Below, piece after piece: positions 37,130 to 48,621 of a stretch of 64,000 nt of DNA. Under the pieces are notes generated by a model, which worked only from the letters and a program-made list of their open reading frames with translations, was not told the DNA's origin and did no database searches. The translations under genes were made by a program, and so were the position numbers. The stretch lies in contig OX377205.1 of assembly GCA_947396885.1 (NCBI GenBank), positions 99,864,428 through 99,928,427 of the forward strand. Reading direction: 5' to 3'. Numbering within the stretch: position 1 is the first letter of the stretch; each line of letters opens with the position of its first letter. Origin of the DNA: Heligmosomoides polygyrus polygyrus (Eukaryota > Nematoda > Chromadorea > Rhabditida > Heligmosomidae).

Positions 37130-37322
37130 ATGCGTTGGTGGACTGTCCTGATCGCCCTTTCGTTCTTCTGCGTAGCCTTGACTGAGGTGAGCCCTGGAAG
37201 GAACGGTCATTCTCGACGGTCAGCTTTTCCACTGACTGGCTGCATTTCAGGCACAATTCATATTCCCCGCCCCCGGTTGTCGTCCTCCCGAATGCGTATC
37301 CAAGCGGAAGAGGAGTACCTAA
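37130..37322 (+). CDS. 42-residue secreted peptide, copy 2 (two exons)
   Basis: Exon 1 is 37130-37186 (MRWWTVLIALSFFCVALTE), exon 2 is 37251-37322 and ends in TAA, with a 64 nt phase-0 intron ending TTTCAG. The mature peptide (PAPGCRPPECVSKRKRST) differs from the divergent copy at 36.2 kb only at its last residue. Signal peptide differences are Ser/Pro and Phe/Leu. GATTTAG lies 3 nt before the ATG, and AATAAA is at 37498-37503, about 176 nt after the stop. The two genes are transcribed away from each other out of the centre of an inverted duplication. Preservation of splice sites, frame and cysteines in both arms suggests that both are functional or were until recently. No homologue is known to me. 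Confidence 0.74.
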
Positions 37323-37660
37323 ATGGGAAAAGGTAAGGATCCGTTGAGGGCGGATGTCTTGCGCTCTCTTGCATTCAGAAGAGGTTGAGCCACGTTTTGC
37401 AGCAGCTCCACCCCTGCGTGAAAGGAGAGCTTAGCGTGCCGTTCGACTTTTAAGACTTCTCTACTTCACGCCACCATGGTTGAGACTGCTCTGATGCAAT
37501 AAAGTGTCAAAAAGACGAGGTCTACTTTACGAGATCGCAACCCTTCCCACCCGACTTGAAGGTGGTGCCTAGGAGGCCATCTAGGAGTAACACTGGAAAC
37601 ATGTCCAGCTGGTCAATGGAGAATCTCAGTCACACCTGTCGTTGACCTTTCAATGACCGC

Positions 37661-37828
37661 TTTTGAACTGTGAACGGTTTCTTCCACGAATTCGATCTGC
37701 ACGCAGCAGGCAATCTGAATTGCCTAACTCAATTCGGATGAAAAAGGCATTGATTATTCTGTAATGAAAAGGTCTACCCTCTTATTTGTAGAGTATTCTC
37801 TGGAGGATGATGTGGTCTGAGGGGCCAA
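37661..37828 (+). repeat. Direct repeat unit, copy 1
   Basis: A 168 nt unit starting TTTTGAACTGTGAACGG and ending TGGTCTGAGGGGCCAAA is repeated nearly exactly at 37979-38153. It overlaps the outer end of the right inverted-duplication arm. Confidence 0.85.
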
Positions 37829-37978
37829 AACCTGAACGAACTGTGAAGCAACTCTTATTTATGTGGAAAAATATGTTTGAGAATCAAGTGAGGTCTAGAG
37901 TGAGTAGTCACCCCGTCGGAATCTGACCTCCGCATTGCACAATAGCCCTAGGTGAGGTGCCTCAATTTACTTCATTAC

Positions 37979-38153
37979 TTTTGAACTGTGAACGGTTTCT
38001 TCCACGAATTCGATCTGCACGCAGCAGGCAATCTGAATTGCCTAACTCAATTCGGATGAAAAAGGCATTGATTATTCTGTAATGAAAAGGTCTACCCTCT
38101 TATTTGTAGAGTATTCTCTGGAGGATGATGATGATGTGGTCTGAGGGGCCAAA
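37979..38153 (+). repeat. Direct repeat unit, copy 2
   Basis: Near-perfect second copy of 37661-37828. It differs mainly by extra GAT trinucleotides before TGTGGTCTGAGG. The 150 nt spacer between copies is unrelated. Confidence 0.85.
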
Positions 38154-38292
38154 CTTCATTACATCTAGCTCCCAGTCAGAAGATACAGGAATTTTGCCCG
38201 AAGAGTACGGAACCCACGTCGCAGATGAACATTCGGTGAACCTATCGAGAAGGAGGATCTACCCCCATTTTCCTAGATAAAATAAAGGAATT

Positions 38293-38470
38293 TGTCTCAG
38301 AATAAAAAAAAACATGCCAGGGGCACATGTCCCTAGTTCCGACAGTGTCGAAGTGGGTGCGAGAACACGGCAGAGCTCCGAGCGAAAGCGCTGGCGGTTT
38401 GCGGCGCGATCGGTGCTCTGATTGGCTGGCGCATTCTTTTCTCCTCGTGCAGGCCACATTAACGACTTCT
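38293..38470. mobile_element. Partial inverted-repeat element, same family
   Basis: One end is clear (GGCCACATTAACGACTT at 38452-38468) with the internal CTGATTGGCTGGCGCATTC block. The left end is degraded. Confidence 0.5.
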
Positions 38471-38739
38471 CCCACAACCGTCCCTGTTTTCTTACATTGT
38501 TCAAAAGAATCTTTACATATTTTATGTCACTTAGAACAGAACACAACAAGGGCGCCATGGGATAAATACAATTATTTCGGAATGACCCAATAATGTTTAG
38601 GATGATATCAGAGAAATTGGAGGCATAAATATTTCCAGAAATAGCGGCTCAGATTGCTTCAGGAGGTAGAGCTGTCTATCACACTCTTCCAAGCGTATGC
38701 TGTGGAGGATTCGTCTGAAGTTTCTGCGGCTGCATCCAG

Positions 38740-41700
38740 CTAGAAGTGCGAATCCGGACGGGACTGAATGTACGGCCGCATGTTGGGCAGCGTCTCGAAA
38801 CGAATACAGTAGCCCTTCAGCGTCGGGAAATGCGCTAGATAGAAGCTGTCGTAGCAGCACTGAAACCGCGTCAGCATCTCGATCAGCGCCATGTCGGCCC
38901 AGGAGATCTGAAATGGAAGAATTTCTTTCTATGAGATGGGCGAAAAAAGTTTCGACCGGTTTGTTTATTGTTTACATTGGAGGTCAAGGAGTGGCAGCTA
39001 AGCCTGTGGGGCCTTTATCTAATACTCATTCAGCCCTTGTCTACGTAGGTTTGATTCCTCGATCAGTACACCCCTTTCTGTCTTTTAAATTTGCCTCGCA
39101 ATCACGCCTACTTGAGGGAACGTACGTGTGGCGCATTCCATTGCGTTTCTTTGTCGCATCCTCTGCCTCTACTACCCTGAATTTTATTTGTTTCTACAAA
39201 AGTGAGACAAAGGAATTGCTAGAAAATTATGCAGGATGATGAAACGCAGCTGCAGCGAGAATACTTCTGAATCTCCTAGTGATCAACAGCCGATGACCAT
39301 TCAAGGCGTAGGGTGATGTGTAATTTGTGCAATTGCCCGGAAAGCGTCACATTTCACGCACGAAAAATGGGAACGCTCCTGTATGAAATCATGCAGTACT
39401 GCCGGAAAAGATTCGGTCACCACTCAGCGAAAATGCCGTCATCTATCAGTGGATTTCATTCGACGAGTATGTGCTTACTCTTCCAGCCTACCGGTGGAAA
39501 GACCTACCGATTTAAAGTCGATCACCAATGGGCTAAAATCCTGTCACCTATCAGAGAATTTCATCTGACGGCCCATCGGAAGTTCACATGTGCATTAGGT
39601 TTCAGAATTAACCTCGTCTCAGCTATGTTGCTACATGAACTCCGAAAAACGTACCCTCGAACCGACGAGAAACAGACTGCTGGCGAGTGTTTGTTCGTAA
39701 TTCACTAAGCAGGGAAACAGGGCATTGTTCTTGAACGCGTTCCACACCTCTCGCTGCAAAAAAATCGATCAAAAAAATTGAGCGAAAATTAAAATTTGTT
39801 GATTTTTATCTCAGTACATCCTCTTGCGGGGTCAATGAAATTTGAATCAGCTGATGATTAAACACAAAATACATCTGAAGAAAAAGCTTCAAAAGGGATA
39901 AGACAAAAGATATTTAAGGCAAATTGTGTCTGTGGAAGAGGAGTTCATACGATTTTCTTCAAATTTTCAAAAATAGTGGACGGAGCTAGGAGAACTTCAG
40001 TTCCTAGAAAAAGTTAAAACTCCAAAATAACACAGATGCTACCCGATCATCAAAGTTCTTCGTCAAAGTGGCCCTAATGATGGGCGCAAGTCCTGCATGA
40101 AGCTCTTCCAACTCGCCGATGATCGTGTCTATTGCCTGACGCTCTTCAGAAGTCCGGCCGTAGAGATCTGAATCACCGTGTCGACAAGAAGGCTGGGTTT
40201 GAATGCTTCAGATTTATTAGAACTACAAAAATCGGGCACAAATAGGCGTTAGATGTCCATCTGGAAAAAACTGGGAAGAGAAAGAGTGTTGCCGTTGTCA
40301 TTCTTTTCGGGGCACGCCATGCCCTCTACTTTAACGTGATAACGCTTAGACTACCTACGGGTACTCCATTTCGATTTCTAATCACAGCAGCAATCACAGC
40401 AACTTTTTCTCCAACGAAAGATCCTAAAAATCTTCATTTCATGATCCTAAAAAAGAAAAGATAAAGAGTGAAGAAGAAGGAGAATGCGATTACTGGCGAG
40501 CTCAGTTTCACACAACATTAGATTTATCAAGATTGTTGAGTTATCAGCTATGCAAATTCCCTGCCAATGTGAAATTTCGTTAAAAAAAGCCCATGTCACG
40601 AGTATGGGCAGCATTGGTGAGGGAAGAGAGAGTGCTAGCCAATCATAGTCAAACAGAGCATCGACCAAACCCACGTCAGTCAATCATAATGTCGAACGAG
40701 CATAACCTCTCTGAACAGCATAGCGATGCGTCCTGATTGGCTGGCATGTTCCCGCCCCCCAATGTTGCCCATAATCGCGACCAACAGCAATCGCTCGAAA
40801 GGGACGTACCAAGGAGAGTAGCGACGTGTCGGGAGATTTCGGTGACTCCAACTATTTTTGTGCGGTCGTTAACAACCAGCACGGGAAGCTTCGTGTCATC
40901 TGGATACCCATCTGAAAGTACGCGAAAAGACTTGAAGTCGAAAGTTGAGCTTTTTCTAAAAAGCTTTAGATTTTTCTTATAAAAGCAAGCAGAGCTTAAC
41001 AATACTGAAAATTCTACAATAGATGCAGTATAATCACGAATGACTGACTTCACTTTCGGCTAAAAATGAACATAAACTAGGGAAGATGATACGGATATAT
41101 GCATTCTTGGTGTCTTGGTAAAAAAGTTTAAAATAAAATAAAATGCACATATGAAAAATAAATAGAGACTAAAAGTGAAATAATATAGAAAAATTTTTCA
41201 CTGATCCGGTAACATATCTACTGCAATTCTGCAACCACTGCAGAATTAAGATTCTATTCGTTTTCCGTAAAAAACCGGATACAGACTTAAGGACATGAGA
41301 AGTAGTGCTAGAAGGTTCAATGATAAATGAACGAATCACGACAGATAGAATAGAGGGCTAGCAAAAATTGTTGAATCTCAGAAAACTCAATAGAGCACTC
41401 CGACTGTCATCGCCTTTCAAATGGAACGTTTTCAATTTTTGGACTTTTTTTCGTACTGATAAAATCTTTCCGATGGTGGCGATGTCCGTTCCTCCACGTG
41501 GTGCCACTGGAAACTACTCGCTCTGCGAGTTAAGCCGAACACGGACACTCGATTGCAGGCGACAGGCCCTTGTGACAGGCCGGCCTACGAAGACCCATGT
41601 CACATCACATGGTGTATGACAGCTCAAGTGTTTCGAGATAGTGCTACGGCGTCCGCGGGAGCCGACGCGCACTCGCAGAGCCCGGCGAGTGTGAGAAGTA

Positions 41701-44700
41701 TGAGAGGGTCCCTGATGCGAGGACGGCATCGGGGGGCAACTGAGCTAGTCCGAAAGTCCCGTAACGTAAGCAGGACCCGCGTGGCAACGCTGAATGTGGG
41801 TACGTTGACGGGCCGCTCGTGCGAGTTGGTTGAAGCACTGGAGCGTAGAAGAGTTGATTTCTGTGCGGTGCAGGAGACGAGGTGGTCCTGCCGTAAGTCA
41901 AGGGACATAGGACGTGGCTTCAAGGCCGTTCTATGTGGAAGTCCCAGGACCACCAGTGGTGTCGGAATAATCGTCTCCGAACGATTTCGTGAGTCGATTG
42001 TAAGCGTCGAGCGCTTTGACGATCGATTGATGAAGATCGTTGTCGCCGCGAAGGAGCGACTCTATCACTTCTTCTCTGCGTATGCTCCGCAGACTGGCTG
42101 CTCGGATCAAGCCAAGGAGGAGTTTTGGAGCCTGCTTGATGAGAAGACAGCAGAGGTACCGTCGAAAGATGTCATCATAGTCGCTGGTGACCTCAACGGG
42201 CACGTCGGCGCGACGAAAGACGGGTACGGCTGTCATGGTGGGTTCGGTTACGGATCGCGTAACGCAGATGGTGAGCGTATCCTTGAATATGCGGAATCGC
42301 ACAACCTCACCATAGTGAACACCGTATTTCGCAAACGCGATTCCCACCTCATCTCGTTCTATAGCGGGAACACCAGGACTCAGATAGACTTTGTCCTTGT
42401 GAAGGATCGAGACCGAAGTCTTGTCACAGACGCGAAGGTCGTGCCGTATGAGACGGTCGCCCCACAGCATCGACCGCTGATCTGTACTTTAAAGATCGCC
42501 CCTCCGAGGCTGAAGCAGGTCGAGCGATGCGGTGCACCAAGAATCAAGTGGTGGCGAATGAAAGAGAAGGAAGCAGCTGTGATTTCTCGCGTGCGGTTAC
42601 CGACAGTGACAACTGTCGACGAAACTTGGGAGAAGGCCACCGACGCGATTCGTCACGCTGCACGGTCGGAGCTCGGCACCACGAAGCCTGGGCGACGGAA
42701 GGTCGACAAGCAGGCCTGGCTGTGGACAGATGACGTGAAAGCCAAAGTTCGAGAGAAGAAGACGCTATATCACGTGTTTCTCGGCGAAAAGACAGCCGAT
42801 AACTGGCGGAAGTACCAAGAAGCGAAGAAAGCTGCAAAGAAGGCCGTGGCTGTTGCAAAAGCCACTCATTATGGAGATGTCAACGAGAAGCTCGAGTCGC
42901 GCGATGGTGAGCGTATCTGTACCGACTCGCAAAGAATCGCCATCGCCAGACCGAGGACATCGAGAAGTTCTTCGGCATCAATGATGAGAACGGCCGTCTT
43001 CTTATGGACCGCAAGAAGGCATTGAAGCGATGGCGCGATTACTTTGAGGAAATCTCTACAGTAGAATTTCCTCATCCAGCCATCCCCTCAACGGCTCCAA
43101 CCCACGGCCCCGTTCAGAAGATCACCGTGGAGGAGATTGAAGCGGCTTTGAAGAAAATGAGGCCAGGCAAAGCGACTGGGCCCGACGACGTGGCAGCAGA
43201 ACTGTGGAAGTCGAAGTTTTGGTACCCTGCTGAGTGGTTGGCGAAGTTCTTTAATCAGGTTGTGGCGGAGAAAAAAGTGCCTGAGAGTTGGCGCCAAAGT
43301 ACGACGATTCCGATTTGGAAGAAGAAGGGCAGTCCTGCAGACTGCTCCAATTACCGTCCGATTCGGTTGCTCTCGCACAGCATGAAGATCTTCGAGCGAA
43401 TCCTCGATAGCCGAATTCGCGAAATCGTCAAGCTTTCCAGCAATCAGTGCGGCTACGTGGCTGGTTGTGGCACTATCGATGCCATACATGCCGCCCGTCT
43501 TCTGGTAGAGAAGCATCGCGAGAAACAAAAGCCGGTGCATCTTGCCTTTCTCGACTTGGAGAAGGCCTTCGATCGCGTACCGCGTGAGGTTATATGGTAC
43601 GCCCTACGACAGCACGGTGTTCCCGAAGAGCTCATAGAGTGGGTGCGAATTCTCTACTCTTGTCCAAAGAGTCGAGTGCAAGCTGCAGCTGGAACCTCGA
43701 TGGAGTTCCCCATCTCTGTCGGGGTACACCAGGGTTCTGCGCTTTCCCCACTCCTCTTTGTTGTCGTCATGGATGCCATCACACGACATCTTCAGAAGCC
43801 CGTCCCTTGGACGTTGCTTTATGCCGATGACGTGATGCTCGCTAGCGAAGATAAAGGTGAACTCGAGCGAGAGGTGCAAACCTGGTGTGATCGCTTGGAG
43901 CGGTTTGGACTCAGATTGAACGTGAAGAAGACCGAGTATTTAACGACGGACGTTACCGAGTCCAGCTCCATCAAGGTTAACGGCATCGAGCTTCCACGCA
44001 CTGCGGTCTTTAAGTACCTGGGATCAGCAGTCGCGTCTGACGGCAAACTGATGGTCGAAGTGAATTCACGCGTGAGTGCAGCTTGGTCCAAGTGGCGCTC
44101 GTTGACTGGGGTGCTCTGCGATAGGAAGATACCGGAGCGCTTTAAGTCAAAGATCTACAGGGCAGTCATCCGGCCAGTAGCGATGTACGGCGCTGAGTGT
44201 TGGCCTGCGACCAAGGAAGTTGAAGCGCGCCTCAGCGTCATGGAGACGAAGATGCTGCGCTGGACGGCAGGAGTCACGCGCATGGACCGCATTCGAAATG
44301 ATGCTATTCGGCAGAAGTTCGGTGTCGCGTCGATAACTGACAAGATGCGCGAAGCTCGCTTACGATGGTACGGCCACGTTCTGCGTGGAAAGGAAGATAG
44401 CGTCCGCAAGATAGGCCTTAAGTTCGAGGTGGTAGGAAAGCGGCCTAGAGGGCGCCCGAAGCAGCGCTGGGCTGATACGTTACATACGGACTTGAAAGCG
44501 GCTGGCGTCCACCCTGATCTAGCGCTGGATCGGGAAAGGTGGCGTCATGACACCAGAATAGCGGACCCCGCTACGAAGCGGGACAGACGCTGAAGAAGAA
44601 GAAGAAGAAGAAGAAGATAAAATCTTTCCGATATAAATACGCAGATCTCTTGAAAAGCTCTGTAAAAGGAATTTTTTAGCCAGCTGCAGCAGACGTCAGT

Positions 44701-45001
44701 CAAACCTGTCCAATGTCAAAAAGGCCGGATTTGCAAAGATTTGCTCCGGAGAGGGAATCGAACTTGGATCAAATCAAGAGCAGCGCCGCCTACCTCTGTT
44801 CTTACCCCTATCCTACATGCCTCAAATCAGCGCAATATATTGGCTCAAGAATGAGCACCTACCACGTTTCTTTCTCAGCTTCCACTCTGCGATAGTCAGT
44901 CGCGAATCGGTGAAGCTTCGTCCGGCGAACGTGAGCATCAGTCTCACCGCTTCAGCTCGACCTCGCCCTCTCAGCGAGATCAGCTCCAGCTTCTCATCCA
45001 T
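38740..45001 (-). CDS. Glutathione S-transferase homologue with altered G-site (five exons)
   Basis: Minus-strand exons: 44863-45001, 40810-40911, 40043-40167, 39655-39753, 38740-38907, total 633 nt, 210 residues, phases all agree. The N-terminal thioredoxin-like half has LRGRGRAEAVRLML, then KLPVLVV with the cis-proline, then ISRHVATLL. The helical half has DLYGRTSEER, ISWADMALIEML (N-capping Ser/Asp kept) and LPNMRPYIQSRPDSHF, as in sigma/alpha-like nematode GSTs. Length is typical. By motif spacing, the catalytic Tyr is replaced by Ser9, and the usual Gln-Ser glutathione-binding pair before the ISR motif reads Gly-Val. Activity may therefore be altered or lost. Intron 1 (40912-44862) contains a whole RTE element inserted on the opposite strand, and intron 2 carries an inverted-repeat element. 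The start ATG at 45001 opens the RGRAE frame; only an AAG precedes it nearby. Confidence 0.9.
40595..40781. mobile_element. Small inverted-repeat element in GST intron 2
   Basis: Ends GTCACGAGTATGGGCAGCAT and, inverted, TGTTGCCCATAATCGCGAC. The interior CTGATTGGCTGGCATG and CCCGCCCCCC blocks place it in the same family. Confidence 0.7.
41553..43025 (+). pseudogene. RTE endonuclease part of copy A, frameshifted
   Basis: Open frame of 490 codons. It carries the apurinic-endonuclease-like domain: TLNVGTLTGRS, DFCAVQETRW, SAYAPQTG, VAGDLNGHVG, QIDFVLV and APQHRPLICTL. These are the nicking-enzyme motifs used for target-primed reverse transcription. Compared with copy B, one base is missing near 42911 (copy B has GAGCGGTAT, copy A GAGCGTAT), so the frame leaves the family sequence and ends 36 codons later. 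The N-terminal frame is also shifted relative to copy B between 41520 and 41560. Confidence 0.85.
43004..44593 (+). pseudogene. RTE reverse transcriptase part of copy A
   Basis: Open frame of 529 codons overlapping the upstream frame by 22 nt because of the one-base deletion near 42911. It carries RT motifs NYRPIRLLSHSMKI, AFLDLEKAFDRVP, GVHQGSALSPLLF and the catalytic LLYADDVMLA, the thumb motif VFKYLGSAVASDG, and the RTE C-terminal basic block RPRGRPKQRW. All catalytic motifs are intact; only the link to the endonuclease is broken. Confidence 0.87.
44593..44615 (+). repeat. (GAA)n 3' tail of RTE copy A
   Basis: About eight GAA units directly after the TGA stop, before the target-site duplication. 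Short trinucleotide tails rather than poly(A) are typical of RTE elements. Confidence 0.85.
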
Positions 45002-46681
45002 TCACGCCCTTCGTAGACGTTTTTTGATCTGACCAGCACGATTTGCAGGGCTTAACCTTGAAATGACTAGCAGAGCATGGTAAAAAGGAAGGATGTGAGC
45101 TTCAGTGGCTGTTGGCAGGCGCCTTTTGTGTGCAGGAATACAATCGAAAACAAACAGACGATGGAACCACCATCGGAATGATAGAGAGTTACTAGGGTCA
45201 ATCGTATCACAGAATTCCAAACAAATTCGGGAAGGCATTGGAAGAACCTGGTCTTCTGTCAACCTCTCACAAACATTCTGAGCGCTTCTACTGTGAGCTA
45301 TATAGACGGAAGAACCAGAACACTGACACGCAGAGGACGTCGTGCAGGTAATGGTTCTACTGACAGTGTAGCCGCTCTTAAGAGAAAGTCAGATATGGAG
45401 AAAGAAGTTTCTACCCCGAAGCCTTTGCAATGAAAAGGAAAGTAAAGGGCTGAAGAAGAAGGGGTACCGACGACCGAACTTCAGGAGAAGAACTCCGTGG
45501 CCTAGAAAACAAACCATCTCGTGGCCGGGGAGAAAATGATCGATGGCAGCTTGTTGAAGAGCAAAAACGACGTCGAAAGGCGTTTCGATGAATACACACA
45601 CACCGACCGACGAAAGCACTCCAGACACCCTCGGCCACGAGAGAGGAGCGTCAGAGAAGCGTCGGGGCTACGTAGAGCGGTGTTGGGGGAAGCGGGTTTT
45701 GTGCGTAAATATTGGCCGCACTCGTCGACGCTTCGTTCGGAAACCACCATCCGATTCAACTCTATGGAAGAGGTCATGCGGGCCTCAGGAGAAGCTGCAC
45801 TCACGCAGTGGTGCTAAACTTGAAAGGAAAACTTTCAGAAGACCTTCTATGTATGAAGGACCATTCATTCTATAATCGCTGTAGGTATAGGCTTAGGCAA
45901 CCCCTAAAAACCGTCACTTTGAGCATTTCGCTGCTGATCTTCGTTTTTGAAGTGTAAAAACTCTCTCGAAGGACATCTAAAACACTCTACACTCGTGCTC
46001 AGCACAACTGCTACAACTTCTCCTCTACGACGAATGTCGTAATGTTGTCCCGGTGTATCCATTCATTCCACAATACTCACCACCTACGGCCTCTACCGGA
46101 AGCCTCGTCGACCCTTCAACGTTCCTCCATGAGTTCTCCGGTTGGCCACGAACTCGAAATCCTTCGGCGCTTCCGCTCGTTCGCGTGCGGGAGAGAGGTC
46201 ATGCGCTGATTGACGCTGCTCATAAATCTGCATGCTGAACGCCGCCGAGCACCGGCCAACTGGTGTCACCCGGCTGGCTGTCCATTACGACTCACCCCTG
46301 CACCCACTCAACCGCCCATTATTCCGCATTTATCCGTCATTTCTGACACATTCTGAAGGCTAGACGGCGCACGAGAAGCCGCTAGTGGTTGCCCGGCCAA
46401 CACGTATTGAGACGGAGGCACTAAAACGCTTTAGCCCCTTGTGGAATCGACCACTTATGGTTCTCCTGAAAGAATGAAGAGACATCCCAACAGAATTGCT
46501 TAGGCGTGCGCCGTGCACTCTACTTTCCTGGCGTAACCGTTGGGATTAATAATCGATTCACTCCCAGTGAAGAATTGTTGAAATGGAAGTCGGTGCTTCA
46601 TCCTTACAAGGTCTTCTAGCGCCGAAAGTCTATCATAGTGTATTTTTTCCAGTGTTCTTAAAGATGACACCGTAATTTTTC
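45002..46681. other. Intergenic between the GST homologue and the CR1-like element
   Basis: Three overlapping frames of 80-100 codons at 45.5-45.96 kb are not recognised and have no splice or motif support. The likely GST promoter is at the left side. Confidence 0.45.
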
Positions 46682-47674
46682 GTGATCATTCCAAGCTTAA
46701 AGGTTTCAGAACCAGAGCTAATCCACCTCTTTGGTCCCAAGCACGTTCCCTGGGGAACCATGAGCGGGGTTCCCCAGGGAACGTGCTTGGGACCACTCAT
46801 GTTTCTACTTTATGTCAATGACCTTCCAGATTGTCTTCCTTCTGGGGTTCATTGCTCCTTTTACGCTGATGATTCGAAGATATATTCGTTTAATAATACG
46901 GATATTTTGCAACATGGTCTCGACTCCGTTCATGCTTGGTCACAGAAGTGGATGTTGGATATTTCACGTGATAAAACTACTGTAATGTGTATTGGAAGCG
47001 CCCACCCAAGAGGGATAGTTTTTCACATGGACAATATTGATTTGCGCATCACGACTGAGGTGCGAGACCTAGGTGTACTTTACTCTAGCTCCCTTTCCTT
47101 TGAAAAGTATATTGATGATGTAGTTGCTAAGGCATACAGGAAATGTAATTTCATTCTGCGTGCTTTCCGAACACGTGATAGTTCTACTTTATTTCGTCTT
47201 TTCACTGTATATGTAAGGCCGCTGCTTGAGTACTGTACACCTATCTGGTCTCCATCTAAGAGGACCTACATCGACAAAATTGAAAGGGTGCAAAAAAGAT
47301 TCACGAGCCAGATATTTATGAGAAACGGTTTGTTCGATATCAGCTATCGAGAAAGACTGAATGTTCTTGGCAGTACATCCCTACAGCTGAGAAGAGTAAT
47401 ATATGATGAAAATTTAATATTTAAAATAGTCTTTGGTGCTGTAGACATTGACAGTCATGAACTTCTCAACTTCTCGGAATTTAGCGATAGAACAAGGGGC
47501 CATCCACTGCGAATTTCTACTGGAAGAGTTCGGACGCAGCAATTTCTGGAATCGTTTCTTGTACGTGCTCCAAGAATGTGGAATAGCTTGCCGAATGATG
47601 TAGTCGCATCGCCAACAGCAGCTGTTTTCAACCAAAGACTGGAATCATATCTCAGACAAAAGGGTTTTTTTTAA
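46682..47674 (+). pseudogene. CR1/Jockey-like reverse transcriptase, C-terminal half
   Basis: Open frame of 330 codons. From about residue 28 it matches RT: SGVPQGTCLGPLMFLLYVND, then the catalytic FYADDSKIY, the thumb motif VRDLGVLYSSSLSF, LEYCTPIWSP, VQKRFT, and the family-typical end (MWNSLPNDVVASPTAAVFNQ). The first 27 codons are an artefact of the foldback and unrelated DNA. Fingers and endonuclease regions are absent. The remaining frame has no stops, so decay is slight. Confidence 0.85.
46733..46794. repeat. Perfect 27-bp inverted repeat at the retroelement 5' break point
   Basis: Left arm 46733-46759 (starts GGTCCCAAGCACG), loop 46760-46767, right arm 46768-46794. The right arm is the genuine RT coding sequence, and the left arm is its inverted copy. 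Confidence 0.95.
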
Positions 47675-48621
47675 TTCATTTTCACGAATTTACTTGCAGC
47701 TGAGCCCAAGCGTTCCAGGAACCGCCTAGATCACTGCCTTGTCGGATGTTCCGCTTTCAACAGGCCTATATACAAACTTTCCACGATGGATCTTTTACCG
47801 TGCTCATACTGCAAGTATAGTAGTTCTCTACCTTGGGTTATGTAGATTGTTTTTTTTTTTGTGTTTTCTTCACACTTGTTTCAAGATTCTGCCTAGTCTG
47901 AGACAAGCCCATGGATTCCAGCCCATATTATTAAGAGCACACATACTGAACCCAGTTATTTTTCATCTTCCTCTCTTGATATGTGAAGACATCTCTTTTT
48001 CTCAGTGGTATCGTGGAATTTACTGCGTACCGAATGGTAAGCTGGATGGCAAGAAGACAAGACATCAACAAAAAAACTTTCCGGAAACTCTTGTCACTCT
48101 TCCAGTTCTTGCGGTTTTTATGGTCAACCAGTCTGAAGTTATAGAAGCAACAAAGGCGCTCACTGAAAGTAGCATTGCTTCGCCTAAGTTCAAAAGGCTA
48201 TATCCTTACGCTTAGGTGTTGACGCGCCAAGAAAGTTGCTCGAGAGTGGTTGCGAAATTGGCGAATTTCATACATACCACGCTATAACTTGGCTGGTTTT
48301 TGCAAAACCGCTTCATGCTATGCAGTTTTTTTATAGTTTTTTTTAAAGCTCTTATTTGCCCTCCAGCAATACGTTCGTACGCTGTCAAATTGTAGTTAGC
48401 CTAAGTATGAGGAAGAAAGATAATATACCTTTTCATAAATTTGGATAAAATGATTCCTACGGAAACAATGGCTTAACAATTATATGGAAGAATCCAAATC
48501 AAGGGCTTTTCTCAGCTAACAGAAGATTTGTTTCTGTATAACATGCCTTCTTTTTTAGTTGTATAGCCAATCATAGAGTTGTTGCGTGTTTCACTTGTCG
48601 GCTTTGTTGTTTGCTCTTGGC

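Larger units (their letters stand above)
37045..37830. repeat. Right arm of the inverted duplication
   Basis: Reverse-complement partner of about 35690-36440, separated from it by roughly 600 nt of unrelated sequence (36440-37045). It contains the plus-strand peptide gene and its 3' region. Confidence 0.7.
41475..44615 (+). mobile_element. RTE-clade non-LTR retrotransposon, near full length, copy A
   Basis: The element runs from GGTGGCGATGTCCG to a (GAA)n tail and is flanked by a 16-17 nt direct repeat (ATAAAATCTTTCCGAT, ending at 41474 and at 44632), which is its target-site duplication. It lies in intron 1 of the GST gene, antisense to that gene. It encodes an AP-endonuclease and a reverse transcriptase, and it is very similar to copy B at 51.1-54.3 kb. 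The exact duplication indicates a fairly recent insertion. Confidence 0.93.
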
